NCBI GenBank assembly: GCA_035460165.1
Contig: DATHWW010000009.1
Coordinates: 62,001 to 126,000 of the forward strand
DNA: 64,000 bases
Direction: 5' to 3'
DNA from: MM2 sp035460165
GTDB lineage: Bacteria; Pseudomonadota; Gammaproteobacteria; Burkholderiales; Methylophilaceae
Position 1 is the stretch's first letter, and each line of letters starts with the position of its first letter. This document shows, piece by piece, positions 55,169 through 63,500 of this stretch. Below the pieces are notes generated by a model. The model had not been told where the DNA came from. It worked only from the letters and a program-made list of their open reading frames with translations, and ran no database searches. The translations under genes and the position numbers were made by a program.

Positions 55169-55867
55169 TTACGCCTTGGCCAACTCGGCGCGCAACGCGG
55201 CGACGATGGTGTCGTAGCGGTGCGGGTCGGTGTCCTTAGGTGCGCCGAACAGCGCAGAACCGGCAACGAAGGTGTCGGCGCCGGCACGGGCGATCTCGGC
55301 GATGTTGGCGGTATTCACGCCACCGTCGATTTCCAGCCAGATTTCACGCCCGGTCTTCTCGGTGTAGGCGTCGATCTTGGCGCGGGCCAGCTTCAGCTTT
55401 TCCAGTGCCTGCGGGATGAACTTCTGGCCGCCGAAGCCGGGGTTGACCGACATCAGCAGCACCATGTCGATCTTGTCCATTACGTGGTCCAGATAGTCCA
55501 GCGGCGTCGCCGGGTTGAACACCAGACCGGCCTTGCAGCCGTTGTCCTTGATCAGCGCCAGCGAACGGTCGATGTGCTCGGAGCCTTCCGGGTGGAACGT
55601 AATGATATTGGCGCCAGCCTTGGCGAAATCCGGGATGATGCGGTCGACCGGCTTCACCATCAGGTGCACGTCGATGATCGCGTCGGTCAGCGGGCGGATT
55701 GCCTGGCACACCAGCGGGCCGATGGTCAGGTTGGGCACGTAATGGTTGTCCATCACGTCGAAGTGGATGATGTCGGCGCCGGAGGCGATAACGTCGGTGA
55801 TCTCCTGGCCCAGCTTCGCGAAGTCCGCGGACAGAATGCTGGGGGCGATACGGAATTGTTTGCTCAT
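55169..55867 (-). CDS. rpe: Ribulose-phosphate 3-epimerase
   Basis: The 232-residue TIM barrel has IAPSILSADFAKLGQEI, IIHFDVMDNHYVPNLTIGPLV, DVHLMVKPVD, LLMSVNPGFGGQKFIP and EIDGGVNTANI, with the metal-binding His and Asp residues. It interconverts ribulose and xylulose 5-phosphates. ATG at 55867 follows GGAGGG. It heads the minus-strand run towards trpE. Confidence 0.95.
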   Translation of the reverse strand: MSKQFRIAPSILSADFAKLGQEITDVIASGADIIHFDVMDNHYVPNLTIGPLVCQAIRPLTDAIIDVHLMVKPVDRIIPDFAKAGANIITFHPEGSEHIDRSLALIKDNGCKAGLVFNPATPLDYLDHVMDKIDMVLLMSVNPGFGGQKFIPQALEKLKLARAKIDAYTEKTGREIWLEIDGGVNTANIAEIARAGADTFVAGSALFGAPKDTDPHRYDTIVAALRAELAKA

Positions 55868-55953
55868 GATCCCTCCATGATATTCGGGCAAAAGCGCCAT
55901 TTTAACCGCAATCGGTAGGCAAGAAACCCCCTAATTCCAAAGGAAAAGGTGAA

Positions 55954-56031
55954 ATGGCACGATTTTCAGCGCCCGATGACACCAATCAGCCCGCGCAAAA
56001 AGCGGAAACACGATCGGTTTTTGATTTATAA
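55954..56031 (+). CDS. Possible 25-residue ORF upstream of hemA
   Basis: The ORF encodes MARFSAPDDTNQPAQKAETR then SVFDL. It has AAAGGAAAAGGTGAA before its ATG, which is a good ribosome binding site, and ends 56 bases before the hemA start. There is no family match that I know. It may be a leader peptide or chance. Confidence 0.25.
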   Translation: MARFSAPDDTNQPAQKAETRSVFDL

Positions 56032-56087
56032 AGAGATTAACGTCTGAAATTGTTGCTTAAGCCCATCCGATAACGGAAAATTGCGCC

Positions 56088-57332
56088 ATGCATCTGTTTG
56101 CCCTAGGCGTCAACCACACCACTGCCCCCGTTTCCATCCGCGAGCACGTCGCTTTCCACAGCGAAAGCTTGAGCCTCGCGCTGCGCGACCTCACCGCGCA
56201 TCGGCCGGTGACGGAAGCCGCCATCCTCTCCACCTGCAACCGCACCGAGCTGTACTGCAACACGGACGACCCGCAGGCTGCGCTGGAATGGCTGGCGGAA
56301 TATCATCGCCTACAACCGTCCTCTATCCAGCCCTACACTTACACGCTCAATAGCCACGATGCGGTGAAGCATGCTTTTCGCGTCGCTGCCGGACTGGACT
56401 CGATGGTGCTGGGCGAGCCGCAGATACTTGGCCAGATGAAGCAGGCGGTAAAGATCGCCGAGAACGCCGGCACGCTGGGCACGCTGCTGCACAAGCTATT
56501 CCAGAAGACCTTTGCCGTCGCCAAGGAGGTACGCAGTACGACGGACATCGGCGCCAGCTCGGTGTCGATGGCCGCCGCGTCGGTCAAACTGGCGCAACGC
56601 ATATTTGGCGACCTGAAACCGCTCAAGGTACTGTTCATTGGTGCCGGCGAAATGATTGAGTTGTGCGCCGAGCACTTTGCCGCGCAGCAACCGGCTTCGA
56701 TCGCCGTCGCGAATCGGACGCTGGAACGCGGCCTGCAACTCGCGCAGCGTTTCAACGGCCAGGCGATCCTGCTCGCCGACCTGCCGGACCATCTCGCCGA
56801 TTACGATATCGTCGTCACCAGCACCGCCAGCCAGCTGCCCATCGTCGGCCTGGGTATGGTCGAGCGCGCGGTCAAGCAGCGCAAGCATAGACCGATGTTC
56901 ATGGTCGATCTCGCCGTGCCGCGCGACGTGGAACCGGAAGTCGCAGATTTGGACGACGTGTTCCTGTATAGCGTGGACGACCTCGCGCAAATCGTGCAGG
57001 AAGGCCTGGGCAACCGCCAGCAGGCCGCTGCCGAAGCGGAATCCATCATCGACATTCGCGTCGATAACTTCATGCACTGGCTGGAAACGCGCGAAGCCGT
57101 GCCCACCATCCGCGCTCTGCGTGACCATGCCGACCGCGTGCGCCGCCATGAAGTCGAAAAAGCACTCAAGCAACTTGCGCGCGGCGAAGATCCGCAACGC
57201 GTCATGGAAACGCTCAGCAACACGCTTACCAATAAATTCCTGCATGCGCCCAGCCATGCCCTCAACACCGCCACCGGCGCGGATCGCGAAGCCCTCGAAT
57301 CGCTGATCCGTCAGCTTTACCAGACCCTATGA
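56088..57332 (+). CDS. hemA: Glutamyl-tRNA reductase
   Basis: The 414-residue enzyme has the catalytic Cys50 in AILSTCNRTELY, DSMVLGEPQILGQMKQA, the NADPH-binding loop VLFIGAGEMIELCAEHF and VDLAVPRDVEPEV. A C-terminal dimerisation helix bundle follows. It makes glutamate-1-semialdehyde, the first step of C5-pathway heme synthesis. Its stop overlaps the prfA start (ATGA). Confidence 0.97.
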   Translation: MHLFALGVNHTTAPVSIREHVAFHSESLSLALRDLTAHRPVTEAAILSTCNRTELYCNTDDPQAALEWLAEYHRLQPSSIQPYTYTLNSHDAVKHAFRVAAGLDSMVLGEPQILGQMKQAVKIAENAGTLGTLLHKLFQKTFAVAKEVRSTTDIGASSVSMAAASVKLAQRIFGDLKPLKVLFIGAGEMIELCAEHFAAQQPASIAVANRTLERGLQLAQRFNGQAILLADLPDHLADYDIVVTSTASQLPIVGLGMVERAVKQRKHRPMFMVDLAVPRDVEPEVADLDDVFLYSVDDLAQIVQEGLGNRQQAAAEAESIIDIRVDNFMHWLETREAVPTIRALRDHADRVRRHEVEKALKQLARGEDPQRVMETLSNTLTNKFLHAPSHALNTATGADREALESLIRQLYQTL

Positions 57333-58414
57333 AACCCACCATACAAAAAAAGCTCGCTCACCTGAGCGAGCGCCTGGAAGAACTCAACCTGCTGCTGTCG
57401 AGCGAAAGCGCGACGGCGGACATGGACAACTACCGCAAACTTTCCCGCGAGCACGCCGAACTCGGCCCCATCGTCGAGCACTACCACGCCTACAAGCAAG
57501 TCGAGGCCGACATCGCCGCGGCGCAGGAAATGGCGGCCGACCCGGACATGAAGGAGTTCGCCCAGGAGGAAATCGAGGCCGGCAAGGAGAAACTGGAAGC
57601 GAGCGCGCTGGAGCTGCAAAAGCTGCTGCTGCCCAAGGACCCCAACGACGAACGCAACATCTTCCTGGAAATCCGCGCCGGCACCGGCGGCGACGAATCC
57701 GCCTTGTTTGCAGGCGATCTGTTCCGCATGTATTCGCGCTACGCCGAGCGGAGCCGCTGGAAGGTGGAAGTGGTGTCGGCCAACGAATCCGAACTGGGCG
57801 GCTATAAGGAAATCATCGCCCGCATCGAGGGCTACGGCGCCTACTCCAAGCTGAAATTCGAGTCCGGCGGGCATCGCGTGCAGCGCGTGCCGGAAACCGA
57901 GACGCAGGGTCGCATCCACACTTCGGCCTGCACCGTCGCCATCATGCCGGAAGCCGACGAGGTCGCCGACGTCGAGCTCAACCCGGCCGACCTGCGCATC
58001 GACACCTATCGTGCCTCCGGCGCCGGCGGCCAACACATCAACAAGACCGATTCGGCCGTGCGCATCACGCACTTGCCCACCGGCATCGTCGCCGAATGCC
58101 AGGACGGCCGCTCGCAGCATTCCAACAAGGCCTCCGCGATGCGTGTACTGGCGGCGCGCATCAAGGACGTGCAAGTGCGCGAACAGCAGGCCAAGGAGGC
58201 CGCGACGCGCAAGAGCCTGGTCGGCAGCGGCGACCGCTCCGAACGCATCCGCACCTACAACTTCCCGCAGGGCCGCATCACCGACCATCGCATCAACCTG
58301 ACGCTGTACAAAATCGACGCCATCATGCAGGGCGACATGGATGAGCTGATCAACGCGCTGCTGGCCGAGCATCAGGCCGAGCAGCTGGCCGCACTGTCGG
58401 AAGAGTCGCTCTGA
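57329..58414 (+). CDS. prfA: Peptide chain release factor 1
   Basis: The 361-residue factor has the stop-codon motif region RVPETETQGRIHTS, with PxT (PET) of RF1, and the GGQ loop in GAGGQHINKTDSAVR. It terminates translation at UAA and UAG. prmC, which methylates the GGQ glutamine, follows two bases later. Confidence 0.97.
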   Translation: MKPTIQKKLAHLSERLEELNLLLSSESATADMDNYRKLSREHAELGPIVEHYHAYKQVEADIAAAQEMAADPDMKEFAQEEIEAGKEKLEASALELQKLLLPKDPNDERNIFLEIRAGTGGDESALFAGDLFRMYSRYAERSRWKVEVVSANESELGGYKEIIARIEGYGAYSKLKFESGGHRVQRVPETETQGRIHTSACTVAIMPEADEVADVELNPADLRIDTYRASGAGGQHINKTDSAVRITHLPTGIVAECQDGRSQHSNKASAMRVLAARIKDVQVREQQAKEAATRKSLVGSGDRSERIRTYNFPQGRITDHRINLTLYKIDAIMQGDMDELINALLAEHQAEQLAALSEESL

Positions 58415-58416
58415 CC

Positions 58417-59313
58417 GTGACTCCACAAGCCTTGCTGACCGAAGCCAGGCAACAGCTTGTGCAAACCCTGCAATTGCCCGCCGACGAGGCGCGCGTCGAT
58501 GCGCAAACGCTGCTAAGGCACGCACTGGGTGTAACGCGCGCATGGCTGATCGCCCACGCCGACCATGCGCTCGGCAGCGAAGATCAAGCACGCTTCAATA
58601 GCCTGCTACAGCGCCGTTTGCGAGGCGAACCGGTGGCATACATCCTGGGGAGTCGTGAATTTTACGGGCTGGATTTCTCTGTCGCGCCGGGAGTCCTGAT
58701 ACCTCGCCCGGATACCGAAACGCTGGTCGAAGCGGCGTTACGGCTTATTCTTGAAAATACGCTTTCTTCTCACCCCTCTTCCGCGAGCGGGCGAGAACAC
58801 CCAATGCGGATACTCGACCTTGGCACCGGCAGCGGCGCCATAGCCATTGCCATCGCCGTCAATCGGCCCACATCAGCAGTGACCGCCGTGGATCAATCCG
58901 AGGCCGCCGTGTCGATTGCACGACAAAACGCCGAGAAACTCGGCGCGACAAACCTGCGCCTGCTGCAAAGCGACTGGTTTTCGGCGCTTACGGGCGAACG
59001 CTTCGACTTCATCGTCAGCAACCCGCCCTACATTGCCTCCGCCGATCCGCATTTGTCACAAGGCGATTTGCGCTTTGAGCCTTCGTCGGCGCTCGCTTCC
59101 GGCACGGACGGCCTGGACGACATCCGGCAAATCGTCGCAACGGCTCCGGCCCATCTGGAACGTGGCGGCTGGCTGCTGCTGGAACACGGTTATGACCAGG
59201 CAGAACGGGTGGCAAGATTGCTGAAAGAGGCGGGATATACCGAGATCGGTCATGCGCCCGATCTGGCTGGAATACAACGGATAACGTGGGGCAGACGCAA
59301 TTTTAAGAGCTAA
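58417..59313 (+). CDS. prmC: Release factor glutamine methyltransferase
   Basis: The 298-residue enzyme has GEPVAYILGSREFYGLDF, RPDTETLVE, the SAM-binding motif ILDLGTGSGAIAIAIA and the catalytic NPPY in IVSNPPYIAS near residue 200. It starts with GTG at 58417. It methylates RF1/RF2 on the GGQ glutamine, consistent with its position behind prfA. Confidence 0.96.
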   Translation: MTPQALLTEARQQLVQTLQLPADEARVDAQTLLRHALGVTRAWLIAHADHALGSEDQARFNSLLQRRLRGEPVAYILGSREFYGLDFSVAPGVLIPRPDTETLVEAALRLILENTLSSHPSSASGREHPMRILDLGTGSGAIAIAIAVNRPTSAVTAVDQSEAAVSIARQNAEKLGATNLRLLQSDWFSALTGERFDFIVSNPPYIASADPHLSQGDLRFEPSSALASGTDGLDDIRQIVATAPAHLERGGWLLLEHGYDQAERVARLLKEAGYTEIGHAPDLAGIQRITWGRRNFKS

Positions 59314-59326
59314 AGCACGTCGACGA

Positions 59327-59726
59327 TTAACGCTTGCGAGAAGATTGTCCTACCGCCCCGCCTATGCAACAAATTAAGCAACTCTGCAGAACCATTACCA
59401 ACATGACCGGAAAAGAATCGCTCACTGACCCTATAAAATTTACTGTTGAAGCAAGTACAAGTAGTGCAGTGATTATTAGCACTGCCCCCGCCCCTCCCAC
59501 AGTTAAACCATGCATTGCTCCATTATTCCCGAGACCGGCGCCCCACAAGAAAACCAACGAAGAAATAGCCCCCGGTAGTAAGCACCATGGTCAGTCCCAT
59601 GATAGTGGAAAATGGCGCGCCAAAGTTATTGAGTACCGTTAACGCTACTATCAGTGTCAGATACAAAATAATGTATGCGATGACGCCAAAGAAAATTACT
59701 CTCAGCTTTTGAGCATCGTCAGCCAC
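59327..59726 (-). pseudogene. Small four-helix membrane protein, apparently frameshifted
   Basis: Two overlapping minus-strand frames each encode half of a plausible protein. The first (59726 to 59523) has MADDAQKLRVIFFGV and two membrane helices ending GYFFVGFLVG. The second (to 59327) carries GNNGAMHGLTVGGAGAVLI and two more helices ending GGAVGQSSRKR. Removing one G from the GGGG run near 59542-59545 joins them into one product of about 130 residues with four helices. That arrangement resembles TIGR04086-type small membrane proteins. Either the gene is broken or the run is a sequencing error. It is more AT-rich than its neighbours. Function is unknown. Confidence 0.6.
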
Positions 59727-59760
59727 TCGATCAAGCTTCAGGTGTTGTGACTCTTACTAA

Positions 59761-60327
59761 TCAATGCAACCGATGACGCCCCGGCTCGCCGGGGATCTGC
59801 ACTGTGGTGGGATCTTCCGGCTCCTGTACCGGCGCAGCCTGGGTCGTCTTGCCCTGCTCGCGGCGGAACAGATCGCCGATCAGCTTGGCAACTTCATCCA
59901 CGGCATCCTGCTTGAAGTGACGAGTCAATAGGTTGGAGACATCCTCCACCATACGGCGGCGCTGGGCGTCGAGGATCGCGGCCGGCGTCGGGCCGACGAA
60001 CATCAACTGGGTTTCATCCCGACCATCCTCGTGATATAGGATCACTTCGATGGCCGTCGCGGTTTCCACCAGGCGACCCAGCGCATGCATCGAGGACTCC
60101 AGCGACGAAAAGAAATTGCGTCCGACCTCCAGCGTGCAGCACATTTCCAGGCTGTAATTGCGGTCGTTGAACGCGAAGCCGGGCTGATCCGGCTCCAGGC
60201 TTTGTACCTCGTTCAGATGTTCCGCATCGAGATATTGCAGCAGCGGACGCAACGCGCCCTCAACTTGGCGCTTGCTGACGCCTTCGACGAGTTCGATGTA
60301 GCCGTGCACGTGAACTTCCATGCGCAT
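59761..60327 (-). CDS. Conserved uncharacterised protein
   Basis: The 188-residue soluble protein begins MRMEVHVHGYIELVEGVSKRQVEGALRPLLQYLD. It has a patterned middle (NYSLEMCCTLEVGRNFFSSLESSMHALGRLVETATAIEVILYHEDGRDE) and a proline-rich, disordered end. No signal peptide or membrane segment is seen. I do not recognise a family with confidence. It has normal codon use and clear coding character, and stands between the frameshifted gene and the gamma-CA gene on the same strand. Confidence 0.8.
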   Translation of the reverse strand: MRMEVHVHGYIELVEGVSKRQVEGALRPLLQYLDAEHLNEVQSLEPDQPGFAFNDRNYSLEMCCTLEVGRNFFSSLESSMHALGRLVETATAIEVILYHEDGRDETQLMFVGPTPAAILDAQRRRMVEDVSNLLTRHFKQDAVDEVAKLIGDLFRREQGKTTQAAPVQEPEDPTTVQIPGEPGRHRLH

Positions 60328-60392
60328 GGGGAATTCCTTGGAGTTGAAATCAATGAATGATTATACCCCGAATCAAGCGCAACGCGCCCGAT

Positions 60393-60941
60393 TTATCCCG
60401 CCATGTAATTGTTTTTCAAGCGAATGTAATGCTGGGCGGAATACATAAAATGTGCCAGCTCGCGCTCTGTCAGCGGCCGCACCTTGCGCGCCGGACTGCC
60501 GAGATAAAGATGACCGCTTTCCAGCACACGCCCCTCCGGCACCAGGCTACCCGCCCCCACCAGCACGCGCGACTCGATGATCACCTTATCCATGATAATC
60601 GAGCCCATGCCGATCAGGCATTCGTCCGCAATGGCGCAGCCGTGCAGGATAACTTTATGGCCGACGGTGACGTTGTTGCCGATGATCAGCGGCGAACCGT
60701 CCGGCTCCCAGCTTGATTTGTGGCTGACGTGCAGCACGCTGGCATCCTGAATATTGGAGCCGGCGCCGATGCGGATATGGTTGACGTCGCCGCGTATCAC
60801 TGCACCCGGCCAGACGGATACATCCTCGCCCAGCACCACGTCGCCGATGACATAGGCTCCGGAATGAATGTAAACACCGGGGCCGATTTGCGGCGCGATA
60901 CCTTGATAGGAAGCGATATTGGGAGGGGGAGCAGCGTGCAT
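60393..60941 (-). CDS. Gamma-carbonic anhydrase-like protein (YrdA/CaiE type)
   Basis: The product of about 182 residues is a left-handed beta-helix with hexapeptide repeats: GVYIHSGAYVIGDVVLGEDVSVWPGAVIRGDVNHIRIG. Zinc-type histidines lie in SVLHVSHKSSW and VTVGHKVILHGC, followed by LIGMGSIIMDKV. It matches E. coli YrdA well. Starts at 60941 (MHAAPPPN) and 60965 (MARLYYG) are both open; I choose 60941, since the beta-helix begins soon after. Whether it has carbonic anhydrase activity is unknown. Confidence 0.88.
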   Translation of the reverse strand: MHAAPPPNIASYQGIAPQIGPGVYIHSGAYVIGDVVLGEDVSVWPGAVIRGDVNHIRIGAGSNIQDASVLHVSHKSSWEPDGSPLIIGNNVTVGHKVILHGCAIADECLIGMGSIIMDKVIIESRVLVGAGSLVPEGRVLESGHLYLGSPARKVRPLTERELAHFMYSAQHYIRLKNNYMAG

Positions 60942-60951
60942 AAGGCCATAG

Positions 60952-60957
60952 TATAAT
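60952..60957 (+). promoter_or_regulatory. -10-like TATAAT just before metX
   Basis: TATAAT ends seven bases before the metX ATG. If used, transcription would start at or next to the start codon, giving a leaderless metX mRNA. No clear -35 is seen. Confidence 0.45.
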
Positions 60958-60963
60958 CGCGCC

Positions 60964-62103
60964 ATGTCTGAATTATCATCTGTTGGGATCGTCGCTCCGC
61001 AAACTGCGCATTTCTCCGAACCGCTGACGCTCACGTGCAGCGCGGTACTGCCTGCCTACGACCTGGTCTTCGAGACTTATGGCACGCTCAACGCCGACAA
61101 ATCCAATGCCGTCCTGATTTGCCACGCGCTGTCCGGCACGCATCACGTTGCGGGCAAGTACAGCGAAGACGACAAATATCCCGGCTGGTGGGACAACATG
61201 ATAGGTCCCGGCAAGCCGCTGGATACCAACCGCTTTTTCGTGATCGGCGTCAACAACCTCGGCGGCTGCAACGGCTCGACCGGTCCGAAGACGATCAACC
61301 CGGCCACCGGCAAGCCTTGGGGCTCGGCGTTCCCGGTGGTAACCGTGCACGACTGGGTGGCCTCGCAAGCGCGACTGGCCGATCACCTCGGCATCGAAAG
61401 CTTCGCGGCCATCATCGGCGGCAGTCTGGGCGGCATGCAGGCCCTGCAGTGGACACTGACTTACCCCGATCGCGTGAAGAACGCGCTGGTCATTGCCGCG
61501 GCGCCCAATCTCACGGCACAGAACATGGCGTTCAATGAGGTCGCACGCCAGGCCATCATTACCGACCCCGAGTTTTACGGCGGCGACTACTACGCGCATG
61601 GCGTTGTGCCGCGCCGCGGCCTGCGCATCGCGCGCATGCTGGGCCATATCACCTATCTGTCGGACGATGCGATGGGCGCCAAATTCGGCCGCAAGATGAA
61701 GCACGACGAGCTCAAGTACAGCTTCGACGTCGAATTCGAGATGGAGTCCTACCTGCGCTATCAGGGCGACAAGTTTGCGGAGGCCTTCGACGCCAACACC
61801 TATCTGCGCATGACGCGGGCGCTGGACTATTTCGACCCGGCGGCGGAGTTCGGCGGCGATCTCTCCGCCGCGCTGGCCAAGGCCAAGGCAGATTTCCTAG
61901 TGGTTTCGTTCACCAGCGACTGGCGCTTCTCGACCGGCCGCTCGCGCGAAATCGTCAAGGCGCTGCTGGATAACGAATTGACCGTGAGCTACGCCGAACT
62001 CACCGCCGCGCACGGCCACGACGCGTTCCTGATGCCGGATCCGCACTATCACGCGGTGGTGCGCGCCTATCTGGAAAATATCGAATTCGGGGAGGGCCAA
62101 TGA
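60964..62103 (+). CDS. metX: Homoserine O-acyltransferase MetX
   Basis: The 379-residue alpha/beta hydrolase has NAVLICHALSGTHHVAG, NLGGCNGSTGP, the nucleophile Ser in IIGGSLGGMQALQWT, the Asp in SFTSDWRF and the His in AHGHDAFL. It acylates homoserine in methionine synthesis. MetX proteins accompanied by MetW in proteobacteria have been reported to use succinyl-CoA; the Arg in SDWRFSTGR fits that type, as I recall it, but acetyl-CoA cannot be excluded. metW overlaps its stop. Confidence 0.94.
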   Translation: MSELSSVGIVAPQTAHFSEPLTLTCSAVLPAYDLVFETYGTLNADKSNAVLICHALSGTHHVAGKYSEDDKYPGWWDNMIGPGKPLDTNRFFVIGVNNLGGCNGSTGPKTINPATGKPWGSAFPVVTVHDWVASQARLADHLGIESFAAIIGGSLGGMQALQWTLTYPDRVKNALVIAAAPNLTAQNMAFNEVARQAIITDPEFYGGDYYAHGVVPRRGLRIARMLGHITYLSDDAMGAKFGRKMKHDELKYSFDVEFEMESYLRYQGDKFAEAFDANTYLRMTRALDYFDPAAEFGGDLSAALAKAKADFLVVSFTSDWRFSTGRSREIVKALLDNELTVSYAELTAAHGHDAFLMPDPHYHAVVRAYLENIEFGEGQ

Positions 62104-62738
62104 TGAGCACGCATACCCCAGTGCAAGCGCATATGCACTTCGCCGAAGCCGCGTCCGAACGCCGGGATTTCGCTGCGATCGCTCGCTGGATCGCCCCCCG
62201 CGCCAAAGTGCTCGACCTCGGCTGCGGCGACGGCGCACTGCTCGGCTATCTTCGCGACACGCTGAATGTGCGCGGTTACGGCGTCGAACGCGCCGACGCC
62301 AATGTACTGGCTTGCGTCCAAAACGGCGTCAATGTGATTCAGATGGACCTGGAAGCCGGCCTGTCGGGTTTCGAAGCGCAGTCGTTCGAGGTGGTGATCC
62401 TATCGCAGACTTTGCAGGCGATGCACAACACCGAAGGTATCGTGCTGGACATGCTGCGCGTCGGCAAGGAAGTCATCGTAACCTTCCCCAACTTCGGCTA
62501 CTGGAAGCACCGCATCCAGCTGATCGGCGGCAACATGCCGGTATCGCGCAACCTGCCTTACCAGTGGTACGACACGCCTAACGTGCACCTGTGCACCATC
62601 AGCGATTTCGATAACTTCTGCCGCGACCACAACATCCGCGTCACCGAGCGGCTGGTGCTGACGGATGGCAAGCCGGTCAGCGTGCTACCCAACATCCTGG
62701 GTAGCTTGGCGATGTATCGTTTGGGCAACGGCGCCTGA
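62100..62738 (+). CDS. metW: Methionine biosynthesis protein MetW
   Basis: The 212-residue SAM-methyltransferase-fold protein has VLDLGCGDGALLGYL, QSFEVVILSQTLQAM and EVIVTFPNFGYWKHRIQL, all typical of MetW. It starts at 62100 or 62103 inside the metX stop. MetW is required with MetX for homoserine acylation in several bacteria; its own enzymatic activity is unclear. Confidence 0.95.
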   Translation: MMSTHTPVQAHMHFAEAASERRDFAAIARWIAPRAKVLDLGCGDGALLGYLRDTLNVRGYGVERADANVLACVQNGVNVIQMDLEAGLSGFEAQSFEVVILSQTLQAMHNTEGIVLDMLRVGKEVIVTFPNFGYWKHRIQLIGGNMPVSRNLPYQWYDTPNVHLCTISDFDNFCRDHNIRVTERLVLTDGKPVSVLPNILGSLAMYRLGNGA

Positions 62739-62739
62739 T

Positions 62740-62818
62740 TCGTCATTCCGGGGCCGCCGCTGGCAGAACCAGCACAGTGAGATGCAGAAGAGTTGCTACA
62801 CAATTTCTCGAATGACGA
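62740..62818. repeat. Inverted TCGTCATT / AATGACGA ends in the metW-downstream gap
   Basis: Eight-base inverted ends at 62740-62747 and 62811-62818 bound a stretch of about 79 bases with no gene. The CGTCATTCC start resembles dispersed inverted repeats seen in many proteobacterial genomes, so this may be a decayed copy. It may also help terminate metXW. Confidence 0.35.
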
Positions 62819-62834
62819 GCTCTTCTTAACGTAT

Positions 62835-63500
62835 CTACCAGAAAAGTTTAATCAGCCCGACAACACCAAACCCCAGCACCAGCAAGCCGCTGACGCGCCG
62901 CACCCAGAGGTGTTGAAGAAATCCCTTCAGCCTGACCGCCGCCATCCCCATCGCCAGCAACGCGGGCAAGGTTCCCAACCCGAACGCCAGCATCAGCGCG
63001 CCGCCCTGCAAAGCACTACCCGTCGCCAGCGCCGCGACGAGCACGCTATAGACGAGACCGCACGGCAGCCAGCCCCATAGCAATCCAAGCACGAACGCCT
63101 GACGCCAGGTCAGCACCGGCAGGAATTTCTTCGATAATGGCTGTATCCTCTTCCAGAATATGCCGCCAGCCCGCTCCAGCATCAGCACACCACGCCACCA
63201 CCCGGCCAGATAGAGGCCCAGCGCAATCAATATCAGGTTCGCCAGCAGGTAGAGCAGCTTTTCCACCGGCAGCAGATGATTGAGAAACAAACTGGACGAC
63301 CCCAGCAAGCCGGCCAGCACGCCAGCCAGGGTATAGCTCGCGATGCGGCCGGCGTTATAGCTGAAGTGATATCCGATCCTGGGCTTCTGGCCCGGCAGAG
63401 ACAGGCTGACCGCACTGACGATGCCGCCGCACATGCCGGCACAATGCCCGCCACCGAGCAGGCCGACCAGCAACGCGGAAATCAGGCTAAGTTCAGGCAC
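62835..63500 (-). CDS. DsbD_2/TauE-SafE-like membrane protein
   Basis: The 221-residue protein has six or seven membrane segments. Its diagnostic start is GLLGGGHCAGMCGGIVSAV, with a second conserved cysteine region GWLPCGLVYSVLV. This is the urease-accessory UreH-like/DsbD_2 family, often near cytochrome oxidase assembly genes and linked to copper or thiol handling. It overlaps the permease stop by eight bases, so it is co-transcribed with it. Function here is unknown. Confidence 0.85.
   Translation of the reverse strand: MPELSLISALLVGLLGGGHCAGMCGGIVSAVSLSLPGQKPRIGYHFSYNAGRIASYTLAGVLAGLLGSSSLFLNHLLPVEKLLYLLANLILIALGLYLAGWWRGVLMLERAGGIFWKRIQPLSKKFLPVLTWRQAFVLGLLWGWLPCGLVYSVLVAALATGSALQGGALMLAFGLGTLPALLAMGMAAVRLKGFLQHLWVRRVSGLLVLGFGVVGLIKLFW

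Noticed and set aside
55954..55975. TGGCACG-like start of a sigma-54 promoter ahead of hemA
   Set aside because: The -24 part is present, but the -12 part reads TCAGC instead of TTGC-A/T, so the element is not credible.
57317..58591. 424-codon open frame antisense to prfA
   Set aside because: It is a shadow of the GC-rich coding strand of prfA; no recognisable protein.
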